Assembly: GCF_041468085.1 (NCBI RefSeq) | Contig: NZ_CP121014.1 | Span: 558,001 to 622,000, forward strand | Reading direction: 5' to 3' | From: Tistrella mobilis | GTDB lineage: Bacteria > Pseudomonadota > Alphaproteobacteria > Tistrellales > Tistrellaceae | Length of the DNA: 64,000 nucleotides | Part shown: piece after piece, positions 26,706 through 34,452 of the stretch | How the letters are laid out: the number at the start of each line of letters is the position of its first letter | Position numbering within the stretch: the stretch's first letter is position 1 | Position numbers and translations under genes: made by a program | Notes under the pieces: generated by a model | The model's database searches: none | What the model saw: the letters and a program-made list of their open reading frames with translations, nothing else | Told to the model about the DNA's origin: nothing

Positions 26706-27473
26706 ATGAAGGCCCCGCGCAACGATTTCAAGCGCCGGCTCACCGCCGGCGAGACCCTGAACGGCTTCTGGTTGTCGCTGGCAAGCCCCGTCGCCTCGGA
26801 AGCCCTGTCGCTCGCCGGCTTCGACTGGCTGCTCTTCGACGGCGAGCATTCACCGGTGGACGTGGCCGGCGTGCAGCCGCTGCTGCAGGCGGCCGCCACC
26901 GGCACCGCCTCGGCCGTGGTCCGGCCGGCCTGGAACGACAAGGTGCTGATCAAGCGCCTGCTCGACATCGGCGCCCAGACCCTGCTGGTACCCTTCGTCC
27001 AGTCGGCGGAGGAAGCCGCCGCCGCCGTGCTGGCCTCGCGCTATCCGCCCCATGGCGTGCGCGGCGTCGCCGGTGCCACCCGCGCCAGCCGCTACGGCCA
27101 GACCGAGGATTATTTCGCGGTCGCCAATCAGGAGATCTGCGTCCTGGTTCAGGTGGAAACCGGCGAGGCGCTGGGCCGGCTGGAAGAGATCGCGGCGGTC
27201 GACGGTGTCGACGGCGTGTTCATCGGCCCGTCCGACCTCGCCGCCTCGATGGGCCATCTGGGCAGGCCCGGCCATCCCGAGGTGCAGGCGGCGCTGAAGG
27301 ACGCCGCTGCCCGCATCGCCGCCACCGGCAAGGCCCCCGGCATCCTGGCCACCAGCGCCGCCGATGCCCGGCGCTATGTCGACTGGGGCTATCGCTTCGT
27401 CGCCGCCGGGGTCGATATCGGCGTGCTGATGGCCGGTGCGAAGGCCATGCTGGCCGAGGTCCGCGGCAGCTGA
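26706..27473 (+). CDS. 4-hydroxy-2-oxo-heptane-1,7-dioate aldolase (HpaI-like)
   Basis: A 255-residue class II (metal-dependent) pyruvate aldolase. H48 in DGEHSPVDV is the expected general base, with VQVETGEAL and GPSDLAASMG supplying the Glu and Asp metal ligands and GVRGVAGATRASRYG in the substrate loop. It splits the hydrated acid into pyruvate and a semialdehyde. It is the last gene of the operon and ends just before a hairpin and short tandem repeats. Confidence 0.87.
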   Translation: MKAPRNDFKRRLTAGETLNGFWLSLASPVASEALSLAGFDWLLFDGEHSPVDVAGVQPLLQAAATGTASAVVRPAWNDKVLIKRLLDIGAQTLLVPFVQSAEEAAAAVLASRYPPHGVRGVAGATRASRYGQTEDYFAVANQEICVLVQVETGEALGRLEEIAAVDGVDGVFIGPSDLAASMGHLGRPGHPEVQAALKDAAARIAATGKAPGILATSAADARRYVDWGYRFVAAGVDIGVLMAGAKAMLAEVRGS

Positions 27474-27499
27474 CATCCGACGCGATCGGAACGAGGCGC

Positions 27500-27528
27500 G
27501 GGGGAGGATGGCATGGCCATTCTCCCCC
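27500..27528. terminator. Hairpin between convergent hpaI-like and paaX-like genes
   Basis: GGGGGAGGATGGC (27500-27512), loop ATG, GCCATTCTCCCCC (27516-27528): a 13-position stem with one G-T mismatch. It lies between two convergent genes and can end both transcripts, though no long T run is present on either side. Confidence 0.65.
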
Positions 27529-27567
27529 GTTTCCCATTCTCCCCCGTTTCCCATTCTCCCCCCTTTT
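27518..27567 (+). repeat. Tandem 17-base repeat, about three copies
   Basis: CATTCTCCCCCGTTTCC occurs at 27518-27534 and 27535-27551, with a third, degenerate copy from 27552. The first copy forms the right arm of the intergenic hairpin, so additional copies can also pair with its left arm. It looks like slippage expansion of terminator DNA. Confidence 0.8.
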
Positions 27568-27576
27568 CGGTCACAT

Positions 27577-28446
27577 TCAGCCGCCCGCCGCCCACTGGTC
27601 GAGCAGGCTGATCCAGAGCGCCTTGGCGCGGAGCTGATAGGCGATCATGCCCGCGGTCAGCCGCCGCCGGGTTTCGCCCGGGCGAAGCGCATCGGGCAGC
27701 AGCGGATCGCGCACCAGGTTGCGGATCACCGTGCGGCCGATGGCGAGCGAGTCCGCCGCAACCGGTTCGGGTGACGCCTCCCCCCGCTCCACCGCATCCT
27801 GCGCCGCATTGCCAAGCACCAGCAGCCGGTCGAGATCCGCCTCCACCCGATCCATGGAGGCGCCATCCCAGAGGGCGCGGGCGCGCGCCTCGTCGTCGGG
27901 CGCCAGATCATCCAGGCGGAACACGGTTGCCGGGGGGGCCAGACCCAGCTGCATCAGATCATCCCGCAGCGCCGCGGTCCCGCCCGCCAGGTTGTCGGGC
28001 CGGATCCACACCCCCTGGGTCAGCTGCCGGAAGCCGCGCAGCCTGAGCGCGCGATCATGGCGGCGCAGCTGCGGCCGGTCGGTCCGGTCGATCGCCGCAT
28101 CGGCGACGCCGATCCAGGCACCGGACCAGGCGACCAGACGCCCTTCCCGCCGCCGCCAGCCTTCAACCTCGCGCACCAGCGCGCCGGCCGCGGCCAGCGC
28201 ATGAACACCGCGGGCGGGCGAGGTGATCACCCCATCCGCCTTCAGCCGGCTGAGCGCCACCCGCACCGTCTGATCGGTATAGCCGAACAGATTGCCGGCC
28301 CGGACCAGCGCCTTCAGCGGCAGTTCATGGGCGTCATGTGTCGTCAGAAGATCCAGAACCATCTCCCGTGCGTTGGGCGGGGTTGGATTCGTGACCGTTT
28401 CGGTGGAAACTGGAGCGTCGGCTTGCGATGTTTCGTCGATCGTCAT
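27577..28446 (-). CDS. PaaX-family transcriptional regulator
   Basis: A 289-residue protein of the phenylacetate-repressor family. A winged-helix domain near residues 30-95 holds LFGYTDQTVRVALSRLKADG, the best family signature, followed by the PaaX central domain (GVWIRPDNL) and a C-terminal helical domain. PaaX proteins bind aryl-CoA esters. Here it is divergent from a crotonase and acyl-CoA ligase pair, which would make and use such thioesters, so those two genes are the likely target. It is convergent with the meta-cleavage operon. Confidence 0.85.
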   Translation of the reverse strand: MTIDETSQADAPVSTETVTNPTPPNAREMVLDLLTTHDAHELPLKALVRAGNLFGYTDQTVRVALSRLKADGVITSPARGVHALAAAGALVREVEGWRRREGRLVAWSGAWIGVADAAIDRTDRPQLRRHDRALRLRGFRQLTQGVWIRPDNLAGGTAALRDDLMQLGLAPPATVFRLDDLAPDDEARARALWDGASMDRVEADLDRLLVLGNAAQDAVERGEASPEPVAADSLAIGRTVIRNLVRDPLLPDALRPGETRRRLTAGMIAYQLRAKALWISLLDQWAAGG

Positions 28447-28465
28447 TAAATACCATGAACTGAAG

Positions 28466-28476
28466 CAAACGGTTTG
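28466..28476. promoter_or_regulatory. Candidate operator in paaX-crotonase intergenic region
   Basis: CAAAC-G-GTTTG is a small odd-length palindrome in the AT-rich 48-base gap between the divergent PaaX-type and crotonase genes. The shortness of the gap means any bound regulator would affect both promoters. No match to a characterised PaaX site is claimed. Confidence 0.3.
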
Positions 28477-28494
28477 ATCCGACGGAGGCGCCCG

Positions 28495-29298
28495 ATGAGC
28501 ACAGATGATACCACGTCCGAACGCCAGGCGGTCAGAGTCGACACCACCGCCGGGATTTCAACCATCATCCTGGATCGCCCCGAACGGCGCAATGCGGTGG
28601 ACCGTCCCACGGCCGAGGCGCTGCGCGCCGCCTTCGCCGCCGCCGATGCTGATCCGGAGGTGCGGGTGATCGTGCTCTGGGGGGATGGTGGCACCTTCTG
28701 TGCCGGTGCCGATCTGCGCGCCCTGGGTGATCCTGAGCTGCGTAACGAGGTGGAGCCGACCGGCACCGGCCCCGGGCCGATGGGGCCCAGCCGGATGGTG
28801 ATCGACAAGCCGGTCATCGCCGCGGTTGCCGGCCATGCCGTGGCCGGCGGGCTGGAACTGGCCCTGATGTGCGACCTGCGGATTGCGGAAGAGGATGCGG
28901 TGTTCGGCGTGTTCTGCCGCCGCTGGGGCGTGCCTCTGATCGATGGCGGTACGGTACGTCTGCCGCGGATCGTGGGCCATGGCCGGGCCATGGACATGAT
29001 CCTGACCGGCCGCCCGGTCAATGCGGCAGAGGCGCTGGCGATCGGCCTCGCCAACCGTGTGGTGCCGAAGGGAGAGTCCCGCGCCGCGGCAGAGGCGCTC
29101 GCCCGCCAGATTGCCGCCTTCCCGCAGGCCTGCATGCGCGCCGACCGGCGATCGGCGATCGGCCAATGGGATCTGCCGATGGCCGAGGCCTTGGCGCGCG
29201 AAGGCGCCGGCGGCTATCCGATCGTGTTCGAGGAAGCCATCGCCGGGGCCGGCCGTTTCGCCGCCGGGGCCGGGCGCCATGGCAGTTTCGAGGACTGA
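28495..29298 (+). CDS. Enoyl-CoA hydratase/isomerase (crotonase) family protein
   Basis: A 267-residue crotonase. The CoA/oxyanion motifs FCAGADLRAL and GHAVAGGLELALMCDLRIAE are present. By hand alignment with mitochondrial hydratase, the two catalytic glutamates are replaced: the first by Cys (in GVFCRRWG) and the second by Asp (in GRAMDMILTG). Classical hydration is therefore doubtful; isomerase, hydrolase or lyase chemistry is possible. GGAGG lies eight bases before ATG 28495. It forms a short operon with the acyl-CoA ligase. Confidence 0.82.
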   Translation: MSTDDTTSERQAVRVDTTAGISTIILDRPERRNAVDRPTAEALRAAFAAADADPEVRVIVLWGDGGTFCAGADLRALGDPELRNEVEPTGTGPGPMGPSRMVIDKPVIAAVAGHAVAGGLELALMCDLRIAEEDAVFGVFCRRWGVPLIDGGTVRLPRIVGHGRAMDMILTGRPVNAAEALAIGLANRVVPKGESRAAAEALARQIAAFPQACMRADRRSAIGQWDLPMAEALAREGAGGYPIVFEEAIAGAGRFAAGAGRHGSFED

Positions 29299-29391
29299 CG
29301 GAAGAACCCCGGACCTCACCGGGGCAGAACCATGCAACCATGCCGGCCGCGCCCAAGCCCGCGGCCCCGTGACAGGGAGACCAGACGTCCG

Positions 29392-30957
29392 ATGTCCGCC
29401 ACCACCTGTGGACCTCTCTACCGCGACCTGATCGACCAGGGTGCGCGCTGGCACGGCCCGCGCACCGCCATCGAGTTCGAAGGCCGGAGCCTGACCTTCA
29501 CCGAGGTCGACCAGCTCTCCGCCCGGCTCGCCAATGCCTTCCATGCCGCAGGGCTCGGGCACCGCACCCGCGTGGCCCTGCTGCTCGACAACGGGCTGAT
29601 GAGCGTGCCGGTCGATTTCGCCTGCGTGCGCGCCGGCATCGACCGCGTGCCGCTGAATTCCAGGCTGTCGCTGCGCGAACACGCCCATATGCTGCGCGAA
29701 ACCCGGGTCGGCGCCCTGGTCTACGGGCCGGAACTCGCGGGGCGGGCGGCAGAGCTTGCCGCCGAGCTGCCCGATCTCACCCTGCTCGGCCTTGGCACGA
29801 CCGAGGGCGGTGGCAGCGACATCGTGGCGGCGGCGGCCGACCAGCCCACCACCCCGCCCGCGATCCGGGTTGAAGCCGACGACGTGGTGCTGACCCTCTT
29901 CACCTCGGGCACCACCGGCACGCTCAAGGCCGCCCAGCACACCCAGGCCTCCTATGCCGCGATCTGCCGCAATGTGCTGCTGAACCTGCTGCCGGCCGGG
30001 CCCGACGACGCCATGCTCCATGCCGCCTCGCTGATCCATGCGAGCGGCGTGTTCGTTCTGCCCTTCTGGCTGCGCGGCGGCCGCACGGTGATCATGCGCG
30101 GCTTCGAGCCCGACGCCTATCTGGCCCGGATCGTCGAGGACGGCATCACCGCGATCAACATGGTGCCGACCATGCTGGGCATGCTGCTCGACCGGCCGGG
30201 GGCGGCCGCCGTGGCGGACAGCCGGCTGAAAACGATCATCTACGGCGCCTCGCCCATGCCGCGGCCGGTGATCGAGCGGGCGATGGCGATGTGGGGGCAG
30301 CACCGCTTCTGGCAGTATTACGGCCAGACCGAATGCCCGCTGACCATCTCGGTGCTGCGCCCCGAAGACCATGTGCCGGAGCTGCTGGGCGCCGCCGGCC
30401 GGCCGGCGCTGGATGTAGAACTCCGCATCGTCGATGCCGCCGGCCAGGACGTGCCGGCAGGTGAACCCGGCGAGATCGCGGTCCGCGCGCCCCAGCGGAT
30501 GAAGGGCTATCTGGACGCGCCGGCGCTCAACGCCGAAACCCTGCTGCCCGAGGGCTGGATGCGCACCCGCGATATCGGCCGGATCTGCGACCGCGGCTAT
30601 CTGCACCTTCTGGACCGAACCTCGGACATGATCGTCACCGGCGGCTACAACGTCTATCCGCGCGAGGTGGAAGACGTGCTGGCAGCCCATCCGGCCGTCG
30701 CCGAATGCGCGGTGATCGGCCTCAGCGATCCGCAATGGGTTGAGGCGGTGACCGCGGTGGTGGCGCTCCGCCCCGACCACCGCGCCCGCGCCGCGGCCGA
30801 TCCTGACGCCTTTACCGAGGAACTCCGCAGCTTCGCGGGCGAGCGCCTCGCCGGCTATAAGAAGCCGCGCCGGGTGATCGTGGTGGATGCGATCCCCAAA
30901 ACCGCGGTCGGCAAGCTGAACCGCAAGGCTCTGCGCGACACGCATCGGGCGGGCTGA
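29392..30957 (+). CDS. AMP-forming acyl-CoA synthetase (ligase)
   Basis: A 521-residue adenylate-forming enzyme. Core motifs are FTSGTTGTLKAAQHT (P-loop), YYGQTE, TRDIG and the C-terminal GGYNVYPREVEDVL with PKTAVGKLNRKALR, which holds the acyl-adenylate Lys. The P-loop ends TLKAA instead of the usual PKG. It activates a carboxylic acid, probably aromatic or medium-chain, to a CoA thioester for the crotonase upstream. The first Met of the longer reading (29332) is unlikely; MSATTCGPLYRDLI starts at the family's usual place. Confidence 0.87.
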   Translation: MSATTCGPLYRDLIDQGARWHGPRTAIEFEGRSLTFTEVDQLSARLANAFHAAGLGHRTRVALLLDNGLMSVPVDFACVRAGIDRVPLNSRLSLREHAHMLRETRVGALVYGPELAGRAAELAAELPDLTLLGLGTTEGGGSDIVAAAADQPTTPPAIRVEADDVVLTLFTSGTTGTLKAAQHTQASYAAICRNVLLNLLPAGPDDAMLHAASLIHASGVFVLPFWLRGGRTVIMRGFEPDAYLARIVEDGITAINMVPTMLGMLLDRPGAAAVADSRLKTIIYGASPMPRPVIERAMAMWGQHRFWQYYGQTECPLTISVLRPEDHVPELLGAAGRPALDVELRIVDAAGQDVPAGEPGEIAVRAPQRMKGYLDAPALNAETLLPEGWMRTRDIGRICDRGYLHLLDRTSDMIVTGGYNVYPREVEDVLAAHPAVAECAVIGLSDPQWVEAVTAVVALRPDHRARAAADPDAFTEELRSFAGERLAGYKKPRRVIVVDAIPKTAVGKLNRKALRDTHRAG

Positions 30958-30980
30958 CGCAGGCGCCCGCGCCATCGATC

Positions 30981-31016
30981 ATCGGGCCGGCTGCGATCCG
31001 TCGCAGCCGGCCCGAT
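30981..31016. terminator. Strong hairpin terminator between convergent genes
   Basis: ATCGGGCCGGCTGCGA (30981-30996), loop TCCG, TCGCAGCCGGCCCGAT (31001-31016): a perfect 16-base-pair stem. It separates the acyl-CoA ligase (plus) from the GntR gene (minus). No long T tract follows. Confidence 0.75.
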
Positions 31017-31051
31017 CTCGTTCGGGGGACCGATGCCGCCCGGAGGTCACA

Positions 31052-31816
31052 TCACTTCCGCCCGGTCTCGATCCCCAGCCGTTCGATTATCCGGCCGGTG
31101 TCGCGCAGATGGGCGGTCAGCAGCTCCACCGCGGTCGGGGCGTCGCGGGCGATGGCGGCGTCCATGATCGCCTTGTGCTCGGCCTCGATGTCGCGGCCAG
31201 CTGCGCCCCCGCTACCGACCCCACCCTCGTCATCCGGGGCGGCGCCGGCGCGCATCAGGGCCGGGCGGCGGTAGCGCTCGGTCTGGACATAGAGCATTTC
31301 CGACAGCTCCCGCGTCCAGCGCGAGGGGCAGGCGGCGATCAGGGCGCGGTGAAAGGCCTGGTGGCGGCGCTCGATCTCTTCGATCGCCGGCTCGCTCGGC
31401 CAGTCGCCGGCGGCGCGCAGCCGCTTGCTGCAATGGCTGAGGGCGTGGAAGGCCTGGACGATGCCGATTTCCCAGTCGTCGCCGCCGCGGGCGATCGCCG
31501 CGGTCAGGGCCTCGCGCTCGATCATGATGCGGGTTTCGATCGTGTCCCACATCTCGTCGACCGACATTTCGGCGACGCGGAAGCCGCGGAGCGCATAGGC
31601 CGTCACCAGCCGTTCGCTCTGCAACCGCGCCAGCGCCTCGCGCAGCGGCGAGAAACTCAGCCCGTAGGTCTCCTTCAGATACTCGAACCGCATCGGCTGG
31701 CCCGGCGCCAGCCGGCCCGCGACGATGTCGCGGCGGATGGCACGATAGGCCTGTTCGGCCAGCGTCTGGGCGGGCTCGGCATCGGCGTCGGCACGGATGG
31801 CGGCGGTGTCGGCCAT
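31052..31816 (-). CDS. GntR-family (FCD) regulator next to gentisate operon
   Basis: A 254-residue FadR-type regulator: AYRAIRRDIVAGRLAPGQPM and FSPLREALARLQSERLV form the winged helix, and an FCD helical domain follows with FHRALIAACPSRW. It closely resembles the other GntR protein of this window in layout. It is divergent from the gentisate dioxygenase gene across a 335-base gap and so is the likely repressor of that catabolic operon. GGAGCC precedes its ATG. Confidence 0.87.
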   Translation of the reverse strand: MADTAAIRADADAEPAQTLAEQAYRAIRRDIVAGRLAPGQPMRFEYLKETYGLSFSPLREALARLQSERLVTAYALRGFRVAEMSVDEMWDTIETRIMIEREALTAAIARGGDDWEIGIVQAFHALSHCSKRLRAAGDWPSEPAIEEIERRHQAFHRALIAACPSRWTRELSEMLYVQTERYRRPALMRAGAAPDDEGGVGSGGAAGRDIEAEHKAIMDAAIARDAPTAVELLTAHLRDTGRIIERLGIETGRK

Positions 31817-32151
31817 GGCGGCTCCGGGGGTGGCGGGTCTGGATCAGGGCTTCGGCCCGTCTGAGCGGGGCATTCGCCCATGGGATATGAACCCGGCGCG
31901 CGATCTTGTCCAGACCGCTTTCGCAGGGCCTGTTCATCCTCGCCAATTTGCATGATCGACGCAAGCTTTCAGGATTTTCGACAATCCGTTTGACTTTCTA
32001 CGGACCGGGTCCTAGCGTTTGAACAGGACGCAGGCCGGGGCATGAGGTTTCATCGGAACCGCGCGCCCCCCAAGGCCGCAGGAAGCCGGCGCGGGAGAGA
32101 CGCCGGCATCGAACAGACGGGGAAAATCCGGTCCGCAGGGAGAACCGATCG
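31817..32151. other. 335-base divergent control region, gntR / gentisate operon
   Basis: No gene is supportable. The centre is AT-rich (CAAGCTTTCAGGATTTTCGA region) and holds a candidate plus-strand promoter described separately. The part from about 32020 to 32151 is GC-rich leader with no clear structure. Confidence 0.6.
31990..32018 (+). promoter_or_regulatory. Candidate promoter with palindrome for gentisate operon
   Basis: TTGACT (31990-31995), 17 bases, TAGCGT (32013-32018) form a weak sigma-70 match. The spacer contains GGACC-G-GGTCC (32002-32012), a perfect arm palindrome where a divergent GntR repressor could sit. The -10 element is poor, so activation or another start is possible. 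Confidence 0.35.
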
Positions 32152-33267
32152 ATGCGGGAAGACATTCCCGGCCGGGCAAATGTCGCCGACACGCCCGAAC
32201 TTGCCGCCTATTACGACGAGCTGGCCGCCCGCGAGATGGGTGCGCTGTGGACGGTCGCCAACGAGATCGAGCCCTGGTTCCCGAAGCCGAAATCGGTGCC
32301 GGTGATCTGGCGCTGGCAGGATGTGCGGCCCTTCGTCGACCGTGCGCCCGGCCTGGTGCGGCCTGAAGACGCCGGCCGGCGGGTGGTGATGCTGGTCAAT
32401 CCGGGCCGGCGCGACATCTCGGCCGCGGTGGGCCTGCTCTATACCGGCGTGCAGGTGATGGACCCGGGCGAATGCGCCAGTGCCCATCGCCACATGGCGA
32501 GCGCGCTGCGCTTCATCATGGAAGGCTCCGGCGCCTATACCATCGTCGAGGGGGAGCGGATGACCCTCGGCGCCCGGGATTTCGTCCTCACCCCCAACGG
32601 CACCTGGCATGAGCACGGCGTGGCCGAGGGCGGCACCCGCAGCATCTGGCAGGACGGGCTCGACATCCCGCTGATGAACGCGCTCGACGCCAATTTCTAC
32701 GCGGTCCATCCCGATCTGCACCAGGGTGAAACCAGGCCGGTCGACGGCTCCGCGGCGCTCTGGTCGGGCGGCATCATCCAGCCGACGGAGCTGCGGAAGA
32801 ACTGGCAGAAACCCTGGTCGCCGGTGCTGAAATACGCCTTCGAGCCGGCCTTCGAGGCGCTGACCCGCGCCGCGAAGGTTCATGAGGGCTCCCCCTTCGA
32901 CGGGGTGATCATGGAATATGTGAACCCGCTGACCGGCGGGCCGGTGATGCCGACCATCGGGGCCAGCCTGCAGCTGCTCCGCCCCGGTCAGCATACCCGT
33001 GCCCACCGCCATACCGGATCGATCGTCTATCAGGTGGCCAGGGGCCGCGGCTTCTCGGTGATCGACGGCAAGCGCTACGACTGGTCGGAGAAGGACATCT
33101 TCGTGGTGCCCTCGTGGTCGCTGCACGAGCACGGCAATGCGTCGGAGAGCGAGGAGGCCTGCCTGTTCTCGTTCAACGATCTGCCGGTGATGCGCGCGCT
33201 CGGCATCTATCACGAAGAGGCCTATACCGGCACATCCGACGGCCGCCAGGCGATCATCGCCGGCTGA
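32152..33267 (+). CDS. Gentisate 1,2-dioxygenase
   Basis: A 371-residue bicupin dioxygenase. The N-terminal cupin has ASAHRHMASALRFIMEG, with the His pair that binds ferrous iron, and the matching ligand His in GTWHEHGV; the C-terminal cupin has HTRAHRHTGSIVYQV and SLHEHGN. These are classic gentisate dioxygenase features. It opens the gentisate ring to maleylpyruvate. It leads a long plus-strand series with a FAH-family hydrolase, an ABC importer and a nitrilase. 1-Hydroxy-2-naphthoate dioxygenases are close relatives and cannot be excluded. Confidence 0.88.
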   Translation: MREDIPGRANVADTPELAAYYDELAAREMGALWTVANEIEPWFPKPKSVPVIWRWQDVRPFVDRAPGLVRPEDAGRRVVMLVNPGRRDISAAVGLLYTGVQVMDPGECASAHRHMASALRFIMEGSGAYTIVEGERMTLGARDFVLTPNGTWHEHGVAEGGTRSIWQDGLDIPLMNALDANFYAVHPDLHQGETRPVDGSAALWSGGIIQPTELRKNWQKPWSPVLKYAFEPAFEALTRAAKVHEGSPFDGVIMEYVNPLTGGPVMPTIGASLQLLRPGQHTRAHRHTGSIVYQVARGRGFSVIDGKRYDWSEKDIFVVPSWSLHEHGNASESEEACLFSFNDLPVMRALGIYHEEAYTGTSDGRQAIIAG

Positions 33268-33407
33268 GGCGCTCCCCAGACGAACATCCTCTTCCCCCCA
33301 CCGGTCGCCCGCCCCCGCGCGGCCGGTCGCGGGAGGGCGCGTGCCCGCTCTCCCGCCCTCTCCCTTCCGCAACATCCCCCCCACATCGACGTCTTTTCGA
33401 GGACCTG

Positions 33408-34313
33408 ATGAAGCTCGTCACCTTTGACCGGGACGGTACGGCGCGGCTCGGTGCCGTGGCCGGCGACCTGATCGTCGACCTCTGTGCGCTGGCAGCCGCC
33501 GCAGGCGAAACCTGCCCCCCAACCATGCTCGCCCTGATCGAGGCCGGCCCCGAGGCGCTGGACGGCGTGAAGCGGCTGATGGCCGCCCATGACGGCGCCT
33601 GGCCGGCCGGCACCACGGCCAGGCTGGCGGATACCCGCCTGCTCGCCCCCATCCAGCGCCTGCCCAAGGGCGTGATCGGCGTCGGCCTCAACTACTCCGA
33701 GCATGTCGAGGAGAGCAGCCGGACGATGGACACCGATCGCGACATGCCCTCGCATCCGGTGATCTTCTTCAAGCCGCCGACCGCCGTGATCGGGCCTGAG
33801 GACAGCATCGTCCACAACCAGGCCCAGACCTCGCAGCTCGACTGGGAAAGCGAGCTGGGTGTGGTGATCGGCCGCCGCTGCCGCGACGTGGCGCCCGGCG
33901 ACGCGCTGGGCCAGGTCTTCGGCTATACCTGCGTCAACGACATCTCGGCGCGCGACCTGCGCCATGGCGGCCAGTGGTGCTTCGCCAAGGGCCAGGACAC
34001 CTTCGCGCCGATGGGCCCCTGGATCGTCACCGCCGACGAGATCGAGGATCCGCATGCCCTGCGCATCGGCCTGCGCGTCAACGGCGTCACCAAGCAGGAC
34101 GGCAACACCCGCCAGATGATCTTCCGGGTGCCGGCGCTGATCGCGCATCTCTCCTCTGGCATCACGCTGGAACCCGGCGATGTGATCGCCACCGGCTCGC
34201 CGGCCGGCGTCGGCATTTCCTATGTGCCGCCGCAATTCCTGAAGCCGGGTGACGTGGTCGAAGTCGATATCGAGAAGATCGGCGTCCTGCGCAATCAAGT
34301 CATCGCCGGCTGA
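33408..34313 (+). CDS. Fumarylacetoacetate hydrolase-family protein, probable fumaryl/maleylpyruvate hydrolase
   Basis: A 301-residue FAH-fold hydrolase. KGVIGVGLNYSEHVEE opens the catalytic domain; the metal site is in LDWESELGVVIGR with the Asp of YTCVNDISARDL; TGSPAGVGISYVPPQFLKPG closes it. Downstream of gentisate dioxygenase it should hydrolyse maleyl- or fumarylpyruvate to pyruvate plus a C4 acid. No maleylpyruvate isomerase is visible, so direct maleylpyruvate hydrolysis is one option. The start ATG 33408 gives the usual length. Confidence 0.83.
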   Translation: MKLVTFDRDGTARLGAVAGDLIVDLCALAAAAGETCPPTMLALIEAGPEALDGVKRLMAAHDGAWPAGTTARLADTRLLAPIQRLPKGVIGVGLNYSEHVEESSRTMDTDRDMPSHPVIFFKPPTAVIGPEDSIVHNQAQTSQLDWESELGVVIGRRCRDVAPGDALGQVFGYTCVNDISARDLRHGGQWCFAKGQDTFAPMGPWIVTADEIEDPHALRIGLRVNGVTKQDGNTRQMIFRVPALIAHLSSGITLEPGDVIATGSPAGVGISYVPPQFLKPGDVVEVDIEKIGVLRNQVIAG

Positions 34314-34386
34314 GCGTTTGGTTTGCCCTCGCCGGGCGAGCGCTGCACGCGCCGCCTGTCGCCTTCCCCTCCCCGCACCCGGTGCA

Positions 34387-34413
34387 GGGCCGGCCGCGCG
34401 AACGAGCCGGCCC
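34387..34413 (+). terminator. Intergenic stem-loop before ABC binding-protein gene
   Basis: GGGCCGGC (34387-34394), 11-base loop, GCCGGCCC (34406-34413). It lies between the FAH-family gene and the importer's binding-protein gene and may separate expression levels. AGGAGG nine bases before the next ATG shows strong translation of the binding protein. Confidence 0.45.
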
Positions 34414-34452
34414 GCGCCATCCGTCTCAAGCCATGACAGGAGGCCAGACATC

